This document shows positions 21,896-32,826 of a DNA stretch of 64,000 nt, in pieces. Below the pieces are notes generated by a model that saw nothing but the letters and a program-made list of their open reading frames with translations, was not told the DNA's origin and did not search any database. A program made the translations under genes and the position numbers. The number at the start of each line of letters is the position of its first letter. The first letter of the stretch is position 1. The DNA comes from Chrysemys picta bellii (taxonomy: Eukaryota; Chordata; Testudines; Emydidae): contig NC_088791.1 of assembly GCF_011386835.1 (NCBI RefSeq), positions 7,006,998 through 7,070,997 on the forward strand. Reading direction: 5' to 3'.

Positions 21896-23190
21896 TACGG
21901 AGACCTGCCTTCTGGTGTCTTGGCTAAGCTTTCCTCTCCTTTGCTTTTCATCCTCTGAGACTGTGTCTTATTCCCTCCTCTCGTTATTGGTAGTGTTACC
22001 TGCTTGGTATTTATAGACTCTCATGACCTCCCCTGCAGAGACACGACTATATTTTTAGCTGCCTTCGTGGCTCCACAGCTCTCCCTCCCCTCCATGAATC
22101 GATTCTGCTGCCTTTCTTTGCATGGTCCCGATATGCCCCCGAGGTGACGGGGAGCCGGTCTGGCCGTGGGAAATGCCAGGGTGTGGCTGCACTAGGGCGA
22201 TTACCTGCCTCGAGTTTGTTCCAGGCGATTTCTCTCAGAGAGCAGGCCTGGCTTCTTACTGACAGAGTCACGCCGCGCGTTCCTAGTCAGATTCACCTTC
22301 TCTGCCTCTCCTGCGAGTCACACTCACAGGCCCCTTTGCAGGAGCAGAGCGCCTGGAGTTTCCTTCCAGTTCGTCCATGGGGGGCCAGGATTTGATCTCC
22401 CCGCCCAAGTAGCTGGGGGCTGCACCCCCTTCATTTGCTGATCCACCCAGATTTCAGGACACAGGGCGGAGGATGTGCTCAGATGCCCTTTGCCTCTGCT
22501 CTGCCACGTGGATCCACTGGCGCTGCCCGCCCCCCCCCCCCCCCCACCCGGTCAGCACAGTCATGCTTCCAGGGGCTCTCCTTATCACAGCTTCCCCCAG
22601 ATCTGCCCCCCAAAAGGAGGGAGGGGCTCCACAGTGCAGGGGGGGGGCAGGCAAGTCAAAACACCTTCAAGCTCTAGGGAGGAAATCCAACCCCTCCCCC
22701 CACAACTCTCAGGAGTTGGAACCCCAGGGACCTTCAGGGTAGAGGTAAAGAGGGGAGGGAGGGAGCCTTAGTTCACAGCCTGGTTGCTACCAGCCCATAT
22801 GTTTCTGGGAGTCACTCCCTGCCCTCAGGTGACTTCCCACATCTCCATGTGCCCATGCCACCAAAGCCCCCACTCGGTGAGTGCAGGATCTCCTGTGTCG
22901 TGTCATGTCCACTTTCCTCCTGTCCCAGATGGCATCCACTGGTCCCATCCTCCTGCATCCCTCTGTGGCTTACACCTGCCCTGCGCCTTTGCATCTCTTT
23001 CTCCTCCAGTGTTGGAGTCACCAGCAAATTGGATCACCCATGCTCTAGACAGCTCAGGAAAAGCTCTAGCTTCGATTAGCAGCAATTAGTATAAAACCTC
23101 GACATTCGTCCTGGCGCCTTCCCCTGTGGACCCCGGGCACAAATATTCATTCAGTTCAACTCACTGTCCACCTCTGGAGGTGTAGCCGGT
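21896..23190. other. Intergenic DNA with a poly(C) tract
   Basis: This includes a 16-base C run at 22530-22545 and C-rich flanks. Several overlapping open frames around 22450-22770 come from the low-complexity sequence. No gene is recognised. Confidence 0.6.
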
Positions 23191-23194
23191 CACA

Positions 23195-23330
23195 TTATCC
23201 CCATTTTCCAGATGAATAAACCAAGGCACAGAGAGATCATAGAATCATAGAACATCAGGGTTGGAAGGGACCTCAGGAGGTCATCTAGTCCAACCCCCTG
23301 CTCAAAGCAGGACCAATCCCAAGATGGTGG
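23195..23330 (-). repeat. MIR fragment abutting CR1 3' end
   Basis: 'attatccccattttccagatgaataaaccaaggcacagag' (MIR, minus) runs directly into 'AATCATAGAACATCAGGGTT', then 'ggaagggacctcaggaggtcatctagtccaacc'. The latter is the 3'-terminal piece of a CR1 on the minus strand, or of a SINE carrying a CR1-like tail. Confidence 0.75.
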
Positions 23331-24159
23331 CCCTGACACTGCCTGTGAGGTACTGAGCGCCCCCCACTTCCGTGAATGTCAGTGGGCGTTGAGGGTGTGC
23401 AGGGGCACCTTGCAGGATTGGACCCAACATTGCAGAGCATCAGTGACAAAGCCAGGAGCTGGATACTCTAATCACATCCCTGCCTCCCTGCTTAGAGTTG
23501 AATCCAGAGGCCCTGGAAGTCAATTAGAGGCTTGACATTGACTTCAGTGGGCTTTGGATGGTGCCCCTAAACAATGTGGATCCCGTTATTAACCCCTGCA
23601 TTGCCCTGCTCTATACTGTTCCTCATGGTCCAGTGTGCCGTGAATAATTATTCTGCTAGGTCGGATCTGCTCTCGTTCACCCCAGCGTGACGCTGGCAGG
23701 GCCCCACTGATTTCAGAGGTGTTACTGCTGATTTTCACCAGTGGAAGTGAGAGGAGACTCAGGCCCTTAATTCTCACCCATGCTCTGCCATACATCTCCT
23801 CAGTGTTCATCCAAGTCCCCTGTGGCTCTGCATGGACTGTCTGGCGGAAACCCCAGACGTCACCCCCCACATTCCCTTTACGCCCTAAATCAGTAATTAC
23901 ACTAAAGGAGGCTCTTTAAAATGCTTATTCACTTTTTCCACACCGGTCAAGGTTTTGTAGACCTCTATCATATGCCCTCTTAGTCGTCTCTTTTCCAAAC
24001 TAAAAGTCCCAGTCTTTTTAATCTCTCCTCATATGGAAGCTGTTCCACACCCCTAATCATTTTTGTTGCCCTTCTCTGTACCTTTTCCAATTCCAATATA
24101 TCTTTTTGAGATGGGGCGACCAGAACTGCACACAGTATTCAAGATGGGGACGTACCATT

Positions 24160-24931
24160 TGTTGTCAGACGCTCCTGGTGTGGTGCTCTGCTCTGTTCAA
24201 TGTTGATATCAATCGGCTGCGTGCGTGTGTTCCCTTTGTGTGCTGCCCCAGTTCTGCGCAGATCGCTGACATAGCAGATCCCGAGAGAACCCCCAAGGAC
24301 CACAGACTCTAGTAAGGTACGAAGGCACGTCGGCCAGGTTTATTGCTTTTAGAGATACACAGTCTCCAGCTCCCCGGCAAACGAAGTCCAAGGTGCTGCC
24401 AAGGTGCTGCTAGCCAGTACATATGTGCTCCCTTGACAATGGACTCAGCTCAGTCAGTGGCGGGACTTTCCACTGCCCCCTAGGCTGGAGAAAGACACCG
24501 CCCCAGGGATACATTCTTATACACAGGTACAAACAAGTTACGCATCACTCCTGACGTATTGAGGTGCAGCCCCTCTACGCAGCAAGGTGCCGCCTCTCAC
24601 CTTGTACATGTTGGTTCAACCAAAACAACTCTATCCATCATATTACCCTTTTGGCCCTGTCTTTGGGATGGGTCGGCCTGTTCCTTGTTATCTGTGGAAT
24701 GTTCCGGTATAGTGTATGTTCTGATATCTGGTGTCCAGTACCTTTTAGGTATGTCTCTTTTTGCAGCATTAACCCTTTCCTTGCCAGCTTCTGTGAGCAG
24801 GGCCTGCCTCTGGCTCACAGCTTAGCTTTGCTTTATGTTAGCCAAGTCTTGACCATTACTTTAGTTCAAGCCTCAGGCCTCATACTGGGCCTCTGATACG
24901 GGTTTATGTTTCAGGGCCTCATCTTACTACA
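24160..24931 (-). mobile_element. Solo LTR of an endogenous retrovirus
   Basis: The 772-bp block begins TGTTGTCAG and ends TTACTACA. The 5-bp direct repeat CCATT lies at 24155-24159 and 24932-24936, and the interrupted CR1 sequence is continuous when the block is removed. On the minus strand it starts TGTAGTAAG; a poly(A) signal AATAAA reads within 'aaaagcaataaacctgg' near 24340, and a TATA-like 'gtataagaatg' lies upstream near 24520. A 5-bp TSD suits ERVL-like (class III) or some other LTR elements. No internal viral genes are present. Confidence 0.8.
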
Positions 24932-25206
24932 CCATTGATTTATATAGAGGTAATATGATATTTTCTCTCTTATTATCTAATCCTTTCCTAATGGTTTCCT
25001 AACAGTCTGTTCGCTGTTTTGACAGCCGCGGCACATTGAGTGGATGTTTTCAGAGAACTCTCCACAATGACTCCAAGATCTCTTCCTTGAGTGGTAACAG
25101 CTCATTTAGACCCCATCATTTTGTCTGTATAGCTGGGATTATGTTTTCTACTGTGCATTACTTTGCATTTTTCAGCAGTGAATTTCATCTGCCCTTTTGT
25201 TCCCAG

Positions 25207-26314
25207 TAGGGTTACCATTCGTCCGGATTTACCCGGACATGTCCTCCTTTTCGCGCTAAAAATAGCGTCCGGGGGGAATTTGTAAAGCACTCAAAATGTC
25301 CGGGATTTCCCCCCTCCCCCGGCAGAGCAGAGCGAGCGGCTGGGAGGGCTGCAGAAAAGTCCCGGGCTGGACTCCGGAGCAGCTGTAGAGGAGCTGGATC
25401 CGCCCTGCATTCTGAGTTGGCCTCTCTCCCCTGCAACCCGGTCCGGCAGCACTGTGCAGGGCCAGGGACCGGGTTTTGTTGTGCTGGGGAGCGCAGCCAC
25501 GTGTCCGGCTCGGCTCGCACAGAGCCCAACACCCTGTTCTGAGCAGCAGGGTAAGGGGGACCGGGGGCAGGAAGGTTCTGGAGGGGGCAGTCAAGAAACG
25601 GGGGGGGGGCTTTTTGGGGGGAGTGGAGAAAGTTTTGGGCAGTCAGGGTACAGGTAGGGGGTACGGTCCTGGGGGGCAGTTGGGGGGGGTCTTAGGAGGG
25701 GGCAGTTAGGGGACAAGGAACAGGGAGGCTTAGGTAGGGGGTGGGGTTCTGGAGGGCAGTTAGGAGCAGGGGTCCCAGGAAGGGGCAGTCAGGGGACAAG
25801 GAGCGGGGGGGGTAGGGAGCTGGGAGTTCTGGGGGGGAGCTGTCAGGGGGCAGGAGTGGGGAGAGGGATCGGAGCAGTCAGGGGACAGGGAGCAGAGAGG
25901 TTTAGATGGGTTGGGAGTTCTGGGGGGGGTTGTCAGGGGGCAGGAGTGCGGAGAGGGATCGGAGCAGTCAGGGGACAGGGAGCAGAGGGGTTTAGATGGA
26001 TTGGGAGTTCTGGGGGGGCTGTCAGGGGGTGGGGAGTGGTTGGATGGGGCATGGGAGTCCCAGGGGTCTGTCTGGGGGTGGGGATGTGGATAAGGGTTGG
26101 GGCAGTCAGGGGACAAGAGGCAGGGAGGCTTAGATAGGGAGTGGAGTCCTGGGGGGCAGTTAGGGGCAGGGGTCCCAGGAGGGGGCAGTCAGGGGACAAG
26201 GAACGGGGGGAGGGTTGGTGGTTCTGGGGGGGCGGGAAGTGGGAGGGGCAGGGGCGGGGCTAGGGCGGGGCTCCTCCCGTCCTCTTTTTTGCTTGCTGAA
26301 ATATGGTAACCCTA
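25207..26314. mobile_element. hAT-type non-autonomous element carrying a G-rich minisatellite
   Basis: It is 1108 bp, with termini TAGGGTTACCAT and ATGGTAACCCTA that are perfect inverted repeats. A perfect 8-bp target duplication, GTTCCCAG, lies at 25199-25206 and 26315-26322, inside a CR1. The left part holds a GC-rich unique segment to about 25600; the rest is a G-rich array. It encodes no transposase. Open frames on either strand are products of the array. Confidence 0.9.
25600..26250. repeat. G-rich minisatellite inside the hAT-type element
   Basis: There are recurrent phrases 'GGGGCAGTCAGGGGACAAGG' and 'ttgggagttctgggggg', with a longer unit of roughly 115 bp repeated around 25850-26030. 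The many runs of four or more G on one strand make it a candidate for G-quadruplex formation. Confidence 0.85.
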
Positions 26315-26672
26315 GTTCCCAGTCACCCAGTTAGATGAGATCCCTTTGTAACTCTTCACAGTCAGCTTTGGACTTAACTAGCTTGAGTAATTTTGTATTG
26401 TCTGCACATTTTGCCACCTCACTGTTTACCCCTTTTTCCCGATCATTTATGAATATATTGAACAGCACTGGGCCCAGTACAGACCCCTGGGGAATATCAC
26501 TATTTACCTCTTTCCATTCTGAAAACTGACCATTTATTCCTGCCCTTTGTTTCCTGTCTTTTAACCAGCTACTGATCCATGAGAGGACCTTCCCTCTCAT
26601 CCCATGACAGCTCACTCTGCTTAAGAGCCTTTGGCGAAGGACCTTGTCAACGGCTTTCTGAAAGTCTATTCC

Positions 26673-27232
26673 CAGCCACTGCTGTTCTTCTGCGAGGCAG
26701 GGCCATGAAGAGGCCACAGCAGAGTATAAATGTCGGGGTTGTGGTCCCCAGAACTTCATCCTGCCTCAGGCTGCTGGTGGATCTGCTAACTCATCACCTG
26801 AGAGCAGTAATGGTGCTAGTTGTCCTGGCACCTGAACCTGCAGCCCACTGACTTCTGTGGAGTCTGTATGTGTGAAAACCGCAGGATTAGTCTCCCCCGC
26901 CGCCATCTCACTGACCCTGAAGCACCAGAACTGAATATTCTGCAGCTCCAGGGAGGGGTCCCTGTACAGCACTGCACAGGGGGCAGTGCATAGGTGGCCT
27001 GGGGCCAAAGCATCTACCATGGCATGGATCCTCCAGGCCTGGTCCCCTCCAACAGTGCGGTTGGGTTAGGGCCGTACAGGGCTACCTAGTGGGCCTTTAC
27101 CATCTCTGGCTCTATGGTATGATCCTGCTCTCTGCTCCCCCCATGGCCTCTGACATTCCCTGCCTCCTACATGAGATCCCCTGACCCCCGCACGGTCATT
27201 ATTTACTTGTATCACAATTGTAGCCCCTAGAC
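26673..27232. other. Intergenic DNA, nothing firmly recognised
   Basis: Unique-looking DNA between two transposons. A short phrase 'CACTGACTTCTGTGGAGTC' near 26847 resembles a SINE/CORE tail. No exon is seen. Confidence 0.5.
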
Positions 27233-27473
27233 CAGTGGTGGGCAACCTGTGGCCCGCACGCAGCCCGTCCGGGTAATCCGCTGGTGGGCCACGAGACAGT
27301 TTGTTTACATTGACCATCCACAGGCCCAGCCGCTCACAGCTCCCATTGGCTGGGAACGGCAAACCACGGCCACTGGGAGCTGTGGGAGGTCGTGCCTGCA
27401 GACGGTCAATATAAACGCTGTCTCGCGGCCCGCCAGTGGATTACCCTGATGGGCCACAGGTCACCCACCACTG
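27233..27473. mobile_element. hAT-type MITE ('CAGTGGTGGGCAACCTG' ends)
   Basis: The left end 'CAGTGGTGGGCAACCTGTGG' and right end 'ccacaggtcacccaccactg' are inverted repeats. Internal inverted phrases include 'ggtaatccgctggtgggcc' and 'ggcccgccagtggattacc'. The flanks CCCTAGAC and CTCTAGGG are only partly alike. Confidence 0.8.
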
Positions 27474-27700
27474 CTCTAGGGGGCCCAACTGAGTTCGGGG
27501 CCCCATTGTGCGAGGTGCAGTACAAACACAGAGCAAGGGAGGCTGTCCCTGCCCCAAAGGGCTCATAGACAAGACTGACACAGAGTGAGCAGAAAGCAGC
27601 AGCCCACAGAGGTGAAGTGAGTTGCCCAAAGCCACGCAGCCCATGAGTGGCAAAGCTGGGGGTAGAACCCTGGTGTCCTAGTCCCCAATCCACTGCCCAG
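27474..27700 (-). repeat. CORE-SINE / MIR-like element
   Basis: 'GGGGCCCCATTGTGCGAGGT', 'gcagtacaaacacagagcaagg', 'ctgtccctgccccaaagggctcatag', then 'gtgaagtgagttgcccaaagcc' and 'gggggtagaaccctggtgtcc'. The same order occurs at 41141-41420. Confidence 0.75.
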
Positions 27701-28329
27701 TCCCCTATACAGCTAACGATTACCCACAGTTGCTTCAGTCTGGGGCTATCTCAGGGCCTCTCACTCATGTTTCTTGCTTTCTCTCTTCTCGCCCCGCTTC
27801 ACCTGAGCAAAAAGAATCCGTCTGATCTGCAGGGAGCTAACCCTAATGAGCCGTCAGGGTGGGGGCCAGGGTCCTCTTCCCCCGTCAGAGGAGGATGGCT
27901 TGAATGAGCTAACAGGCCCTTTCTAGTCTCCGACATCCGAGCTGCTAAGTGTCACAGAGAGCCGAGGAGGAAGAAGGAGACGATTCAAGCTGCGGAGCAA
28001 AGGCAGGTTTCGAGGTGAGCTGTGAAGAAAGGGAGCAGGAAAAGTGAGTCAGTAGCTCGGAGGAAGGGAGGAATAATCACCACTGAAGCTCATCTGTACA
28101 AACACCCGCTAATGAAGCCCTTCCTCTAATTAAGGGAGCCAGAGCCTTCCGGAGAGATGGAGCAGCACAATCCGGAGTGCGGCCTCCAGCTGTTTCTTTC
28201 GTCTGGTGCGGTGCAGGATAAAAGCAGGTTGCCAGTCGCCGCCCTCCACCTCACCACAAAGGAAAATCTGTCCCCGCTGACAGCAGTTGATCCACAGAAG
28301 GCGCTGGGCTGGCCCTGATCGGTCTGGAG

Positions 28330-28464
28330 AAGTAGTTCTCAACCTATTTACCATTGTGGGCCGCATCCAATACTACCTGTATGGCCCTGAGGATGTCACA
28401 TGGGCCGCAGCTGTGTGCTGATTGGGCCGCAAGTGGCCCACGGGCCGCAGGTTGAGAACCACAG
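28330..28464. mobile_element. Small hAT MITE, 135 bp
   Basis: The ends 'AGTAGTTCTCAACCT' and 'AGGTTGAGAACCACAG' are inverted repeats of the Charlie-like 'CAGTGGTTCTCAACC' type. The target duplications GTCTGGAG (28322-28329) and GCCTGGAG (28465-28472) match at 7 of 8 bases. Confidence 0.85.
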
Positions 28465-29004
28465 GCCTGGAGTAATTGCTGTCCTGAGTCAGAGCAGTGG
28501 TCCATGTGGGAAGGCAGCTCTTCTCCCAGACACGGCGGCGCTGATAGCAGCAAAGCAAGCCGCCCTTGGGCAGCCCCCACCCCGGCCATGCACGACAAAG
28601 AGAGGAGGGGCTCCCTTTAGGCCCGTGCAGCCCTTGGCCTCTCTGTTGAGGCTGCCGACAAAGGGAGCCAATTGTGCTGGTGCTTTCTGTGAGGTGGACT
28701 CAGGTCCCCCTGGGATCTGGGCTGAGACTCACCACCTAGTTTCACATGGGCCACTGCAGAGGGAACCGGCGCCCTGTCACTGCCAGTCTAGGCTCAAGGC
28801 AAAGTGGCCTGTGTCGCTCCCTGAGCTAGCCAGGCCCCTGTGCTTTTGTTTGTCTGAATTCTGAATTGTCTGGCTCCTAAGTGCTGCACCTCTCTCAGCT
28901 TCAGGCCCTCAACCAGCCCCAGGGCTGTCTTGACCTCTCCCGGGGCCAGAGAGAGCAGGGCTTTTGGTCTGGAGGGTTTGGAGAGGCACCAGGGGCCCAT
29001 GTGG

Positions 29005-29190
29005 AGAGGCAGCATTGTCCAGTGGTTAGGGCACTAGGTAAGGAGTTAGGAGACCTGGGTTCAATTCCACCACAGACCCCCTGGGTGACCTTGGGCAAAT
29101 CACATGATCTCTGTGCCTCCGTTCCCCATCTGTACAATGGGGATAAGAGTCCTGCCTGCAGAAGAGCTCTGTGTAAGCATGAAAGCTTGT
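29005..29190 (+). repeat. MIR/CORE-SINE, well preserved
   Basis: A tRNA-like head, 'CAGTGGTTAGGGCACTAGGT', is followed by box B-like 'gggttcaattcc'. The CORE comes next as 'GGGTGACCTTGGGCAAATCA', 'ctctgtgcctccgttccccatctgtacaatggggataa'. This is one of the clearest full heads of this SINE class in the window. Confidence 0.8.
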
Positions 29191-29442
29191 CTCTCTCACC
29201 AATAGAAGATATTATATCACCCCCCTTGGCCTCTAATATCCTGGTTCTGATACAGCTATAACAACGCTGCATATCACAAGGGTGTTGTACAGCTAAATCA
29301 CTTGTATACTGTACAGGTCTCAGATCCTATGGTAATAGAGGTCATAAAAATACCTAAAACAGACAGCAGCTATCTCAGCCCCTGCAGTCCCAGCAGGCCT
29401 CTGGATCATAACTGTCCATAGTGGGGCTTCTTATGCTGGCCC

Positions 29443-29809
29443 CAGGAACGGCGCAAGGGTTTTTATCGCCCTAGGCGGGGGGTCCTTCCGCGCTCCCAGT
29501 CTTCGGCGGCAATTCTGCGGCGGGGGGTCCTTCCACGCTCCTGGTCTTCGGCGGCAATTCTGCAGCGGGGGGTCCTTCCACGCTCCTGGTCTTCGGCGGC
29601 AATTCTGCGGCGGGGGTCCTTCCGCGCTCCTGGTCTTCAGGGCACTTCGGCGGCGGGTCCTGGAGCGAGTGAAGGACCCGCCGCAAAATTGCCGCCGAAG
29701 ACCCAGAGCGCGGAAGGACCCCCCGCTGCAGAATTACCGCCAAGGGCGGCAAAATGCCGCCCCCCAAATCCTGATGCCTTAGGTCGCCTAAATGGAAGTG
29801 CCGGCCCTG
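29443..29809. mobile_element. GC-rich hAT-type MITE with perfect 8-bp TSD and internal array
   Basis: GCTGGCCC flanks it at 29435-29442 and 29810-29817. The ends are CAGGAACGGCGCAAGG and, reversed, CAGGGCCGGCACTTCC. Inside, 'CTTCGGCGGCAATTCTGCGG' plus 'ggggggtccttccacgctcctgg' repeats about four times between 29480 and 29660. Confidence 0.85.
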
Positions 29810-30103
29810 GCTGGCCCCTGTCAGACACTGGACTAGACCTCTCATGGGGTGCATACCGTGCATCCAGTCTGGCCATTCCCATGTTCCTAGAAAGGTCTCC
29901 TGTTTGCCTACATTTCTGAAGGGATCTAAAGCCCTTTTTAGTTTGAAAGCATCTCCCCCACACAACGGGTGAGTCTGATTTTGACTCATCTCATCTCTAA
30001 TCTTGCAAGAGGGTTTTGTGTTTTCCAGTGCTTTTACTATGATTGTTTTCCTGTCCCATTATAAACACGTAACAATGAGGCTAGAAGAGGTCCAGAAGGA
30101 TCA

Positions 30104-30335
30104 CAGCGTGAATTGTCCGTGTCAACGGCAGTGGATTCCAGGCTGTGGAAAAACTAGCACGTGATCATGGAATTAAAGTATCATAAGGCATCTGCACCTG
30201 GGGGGCGGGCAAATTAAGGTTGCCCAGACAACACTAATTCTGGCATTTCCTAATTTGAGTGCTAGACTTTGCAACCTCAATGATGTTAAAAGGACATAGG
30301 GTTTGGGGCGTAATTTCCTAAATTGTTTAAAAAAG
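30104..30335 (+). repeat. Unclassified interspersed repeat ('AATTAAGGTTGCC' family)
   Basis: 'GTGATCATGGAATTAAAG', 'aaattaaggttgcccagac', 'CTGGCATTTCCTAATTTGAG', 'tgctagactttgcaacctcaatgatgttaaaagg'. The same sentence recurs at 47171, inverted at 45440, and in part at 21426. Confidence 0.7.
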
Positions 30336-30610
30336 CAAACTGAAAAATCAGAAATTTCATCATGTGGCATCACCCTGGCACCCACATGGGCCATCAACAG
30401 GGTTGGAACATTTAGATCCACCCACGGATCTCTGTCACTTGAGCAACTGGAGTAAGTGACAGCAGTTGTGTTCCAGTCCTAGTGAGGTACAGTACAGATC
30501 CCTGGGGGACCCCATTATTTACTTCTCTCCATTGTGAAAACAGACCATCTATTCCGATTCTTGCTTCCTATCTTTTAACCGGTTATTGATCCATGAGAGG
30601 ACCTTCGCTC

Positions 30611-31149
30611 TGTTGGGATTCCCTACAAGACCTTTTCCACTCAGTTTATCCAGAACACCTTGTTCAGTTCTGGGAGAACACTTTATCCAGTTCTCTGGAA
30701 TGCAAAAACTCACTTCGAATCCGGACACATCACTGAGGTTTTTTTACTGGCATTTCATAAAGCTACACCTGAGTGATCAGGCTCAGGTAGAGAGGGGGGG
30801 GAAGTAGGTTAGGATGCACCACAACTCCACAGTACATAATCAATCAGATTATATACATATTCTAAAACAGACTAATACATGTGCATTTCATTCTATATTG
30901 TATGACACGCTTTATGATTGGTTTACTACGTTTATAAAAAATCCCTGTATAGATCATGAGCTGTCAACGTGTTGCAAAGTGTGTCAGTAAACAAACCTGC
31001 TGCTGTAAGTTTAGCACACACTACTCTGATTACTATTTCTTTATCTTCTAACAACATATTCTTTACAAGGCCACTTGTGAATTCATGCTTTGTCCATTGT
31101 TAACCTCTGTTTCCTTTCATTGTTCGTGCAAGGCTTACACTCAACTACA
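30611..31149 (+). mobile_element. LTR-like insertion in a CR1 (tentative)
   Basis: This block replaces roughly 90 bp of CR1 sequence expected between 'gagaggaccttc' and 'ctatatccactggatcacc'. It begins TGTTGGGATTCC and may end ...CAACTACA. It has a TATA-like 'TTTATAAAAAATCCC' near 30930 and 'AGTAAACAAACCTGCTGCTG' further on, as in an LTR R-U5 region. No target duplication is visible, so it could be something else. No viral gene is present. Confidence 0.4.
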
Positions 31150-31494
31150 CTATATCCACTGGATCACCCTTGTCCACATGCTTGTTGACCCCCTCAAAGA
31201 ATTCTAGTAGATTGGTGAGCCATGATTTCCCTTTACAAAAACGATGTTGACTATTCCCCACCATATCGTGTTCATCTATGTCTGATAATTCTGTTCTTTA
31301 CTAGAGTTTCAACCAATTTGCCTGGCACTGAAGTTAGGCTTACCGGCCTGTAATTGCCAGGATCGCCTCTGGAGTCTTTTTAAAAAATAGGCATTACAGT
31401 AGCTATCCTCCAGTCACCTGGTACAGAAACTGATTTGAGTGATAGGTTACATACCACAATTAGTGATTCTGCAATTTCATATTTGAGATCCTTC

Positions 31495-31612
31495 TAGGGT
31501 GACCAAATAGCAAGGGTGAAAAATCAGGATGGGAGTGAGGGTAATAGGCACCTATATAAAATAAAGCCCCAAATATCAGGACTGTCCCTATAAAATTGGA
31601 CTAATCACTCTA
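31495..31612. mobile_element. 118-bp hAT-type MITE ('TAGGGTGACCA' family), copy 1
   Basis: The ends TAGGGTGACCAAAT and 'TAATCACTCTA' are degraded inverted repeats. The flanks GATCCTTC (31487-31494) and GTTCCTTC (31613-31620) match at 7 of 8. The body matches the copy at 51276: 'gtgaaaaatcaggatggg', 'gggtaataggcacctatataa', 'aggactgtccctataaaat'. Confidence 0.85.
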
Positions 31613-31705
31613 GTTCCTTCAGAACTCTTGGGTGGATAGCATCTGGTCCTGGTGACATATTACTGTTTAATTGGTCTAAGTAATCTCTACTGAGCACATG
31701 TAAAC

Positions 31706-32818
31706 TGCAATTTTTCAAAGGCCTCTAACTTGGCCAGATTTTCATGTGGATGGCACAAGGCAGATCCCTCACCCAAAGGGCCCGCTCCTGTCAAATGTCA
31801 ATGCCCTGCTCCAGGACATGGGGGCACTAGAGCTTTTCAAAGAAAAGGTCACCAGAATATTTTAACATAGGCCATAAAGTGTGTTTTCCCCTAGCCTCGT
31901 TCTCAGAAATGGCGGAACCACTGTGGCTGAAATTTTCCACAAAATTCAGCCCAAGGTAGACACCTCGGGTGGCAAATTTCAGTCCAGTGGGTTAAAGTTT
32001 GCTGAAGTTATACCTAAATGAAAACAGAGTCTTATAATGAGAAGTGTTAGGCATCTTAATAATAGGCAGTGCTACCAGACTGGCCTATAATTAGGTCCCT
32101 GGTGGACCCACTGAAGTCTCAGCTCTTCTCCCTTCCCTGCTTAGAAGCCGCTCTGCTTGGAGTGTGTATAAATATCAGGGTAATTATAAATTATTCCTGC
32201 CAGGGGGAAAAAGGCTTTGGCAAAGAGGAAGGTCTTGGCCACAGGACCTAAAGGGATTCTGACCCCGGACTAACCTCCTCTGGAAACTTATTGCTCAGCT
32301 GAATTTCCTAACCCGGCAGCAGTTGTGGCCACCAGCTTGGCTGATGCTGGGGATAGAACCAGGGAATTCCAAAGCTAAACGCACCAGTCTTTGCAGAGCC
32401 AGCACCCCCGGCTTGAGCTAAAGAGACAGGCTCTGCAGCTGGAGCAGTACCAGACTCATATCCTTGACGGCTCAGGTGGGGACCCCAGCATACCCTGACC
32501 TGCGGGCTGCACGTCATCTCCAGCTCCTACACGTTTCGTTCTGGCCTGGAGGAGCACAGCAGGCTGTGGGTGGAAATGCTGCTTGTACGTTGGTTTCTGC
32601 CGCACTGAAGGCTTTGCAGAGTAGAACCTGGGACTGACTAGAGAAGCCAGCTGGGAACCAACGGAAGGAACAGAGCACTGGAGTGATGGGCTCTGAGGCC
32701 ACGTATTGCCCCACATGCCCTTGTAAGGGGGAAGGACTGAAGGGCCCCTGGTTTTGGAGGGGTTCTAGTCCCTCTGTTGGATCTTGCGTTGTCAGCAGTC
32801 TTAGGGATGTCCCTGGTG
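31706..32818. other. Intergenic DNA, nothing firmly recognised
   Basis: Ordinary-composition DNA between a CR1 and a GC-rich MITE. There is no exon, RNA gene or clear repeat. Confidence 0.5.
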
Positions 32819-32826
32819 GCGGTGCT

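Larger units (their letters stand above)
23925..26672 (-). mobile_element. CR1 LINE fragment with two nested insertions
   Basis: Three blocks align as one minus-strand CR1: 23925-24159, 24932-25206 and 26315-26672. The right block encodes reverse transcriptase: 'WISSWLKDRKQ', 'SDIPQGSVLGPVLFNIFIND', then the catalytic region as CADNTK instead of F-x-DDT, followed by 'DCEELQRDL'. The interruptions are a solo LTR and a 1.1-kb DNA element. The catalytic Asp pair is broken, so the element is dead. Confidence 0.85.
30483..31705 (-). mobile_element. CR1 LINE reverse-transcriptase fragment, interrupted
   Basis: The minus-strand CR1 RT region appears as 'agtacagatccctgggggaccccattatttac', then, past an LTR-like block, 'ccactggatcacccttgtccacatgcttgttgac', 'attctagtagattggtgagcc', 'ttaccggcctgtaattgccag'. 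The same sequence reads on the plus strand in the CR1 at 42.4-44.3 kb. A MITE at 31495-31612 interrupts it again. Confidence 0.85.

Noticed and set aside
22435..22771. Overlapping proline-rich frames
   Set aside because: Caused by the 16-base C run and flanking C-rich DNA.
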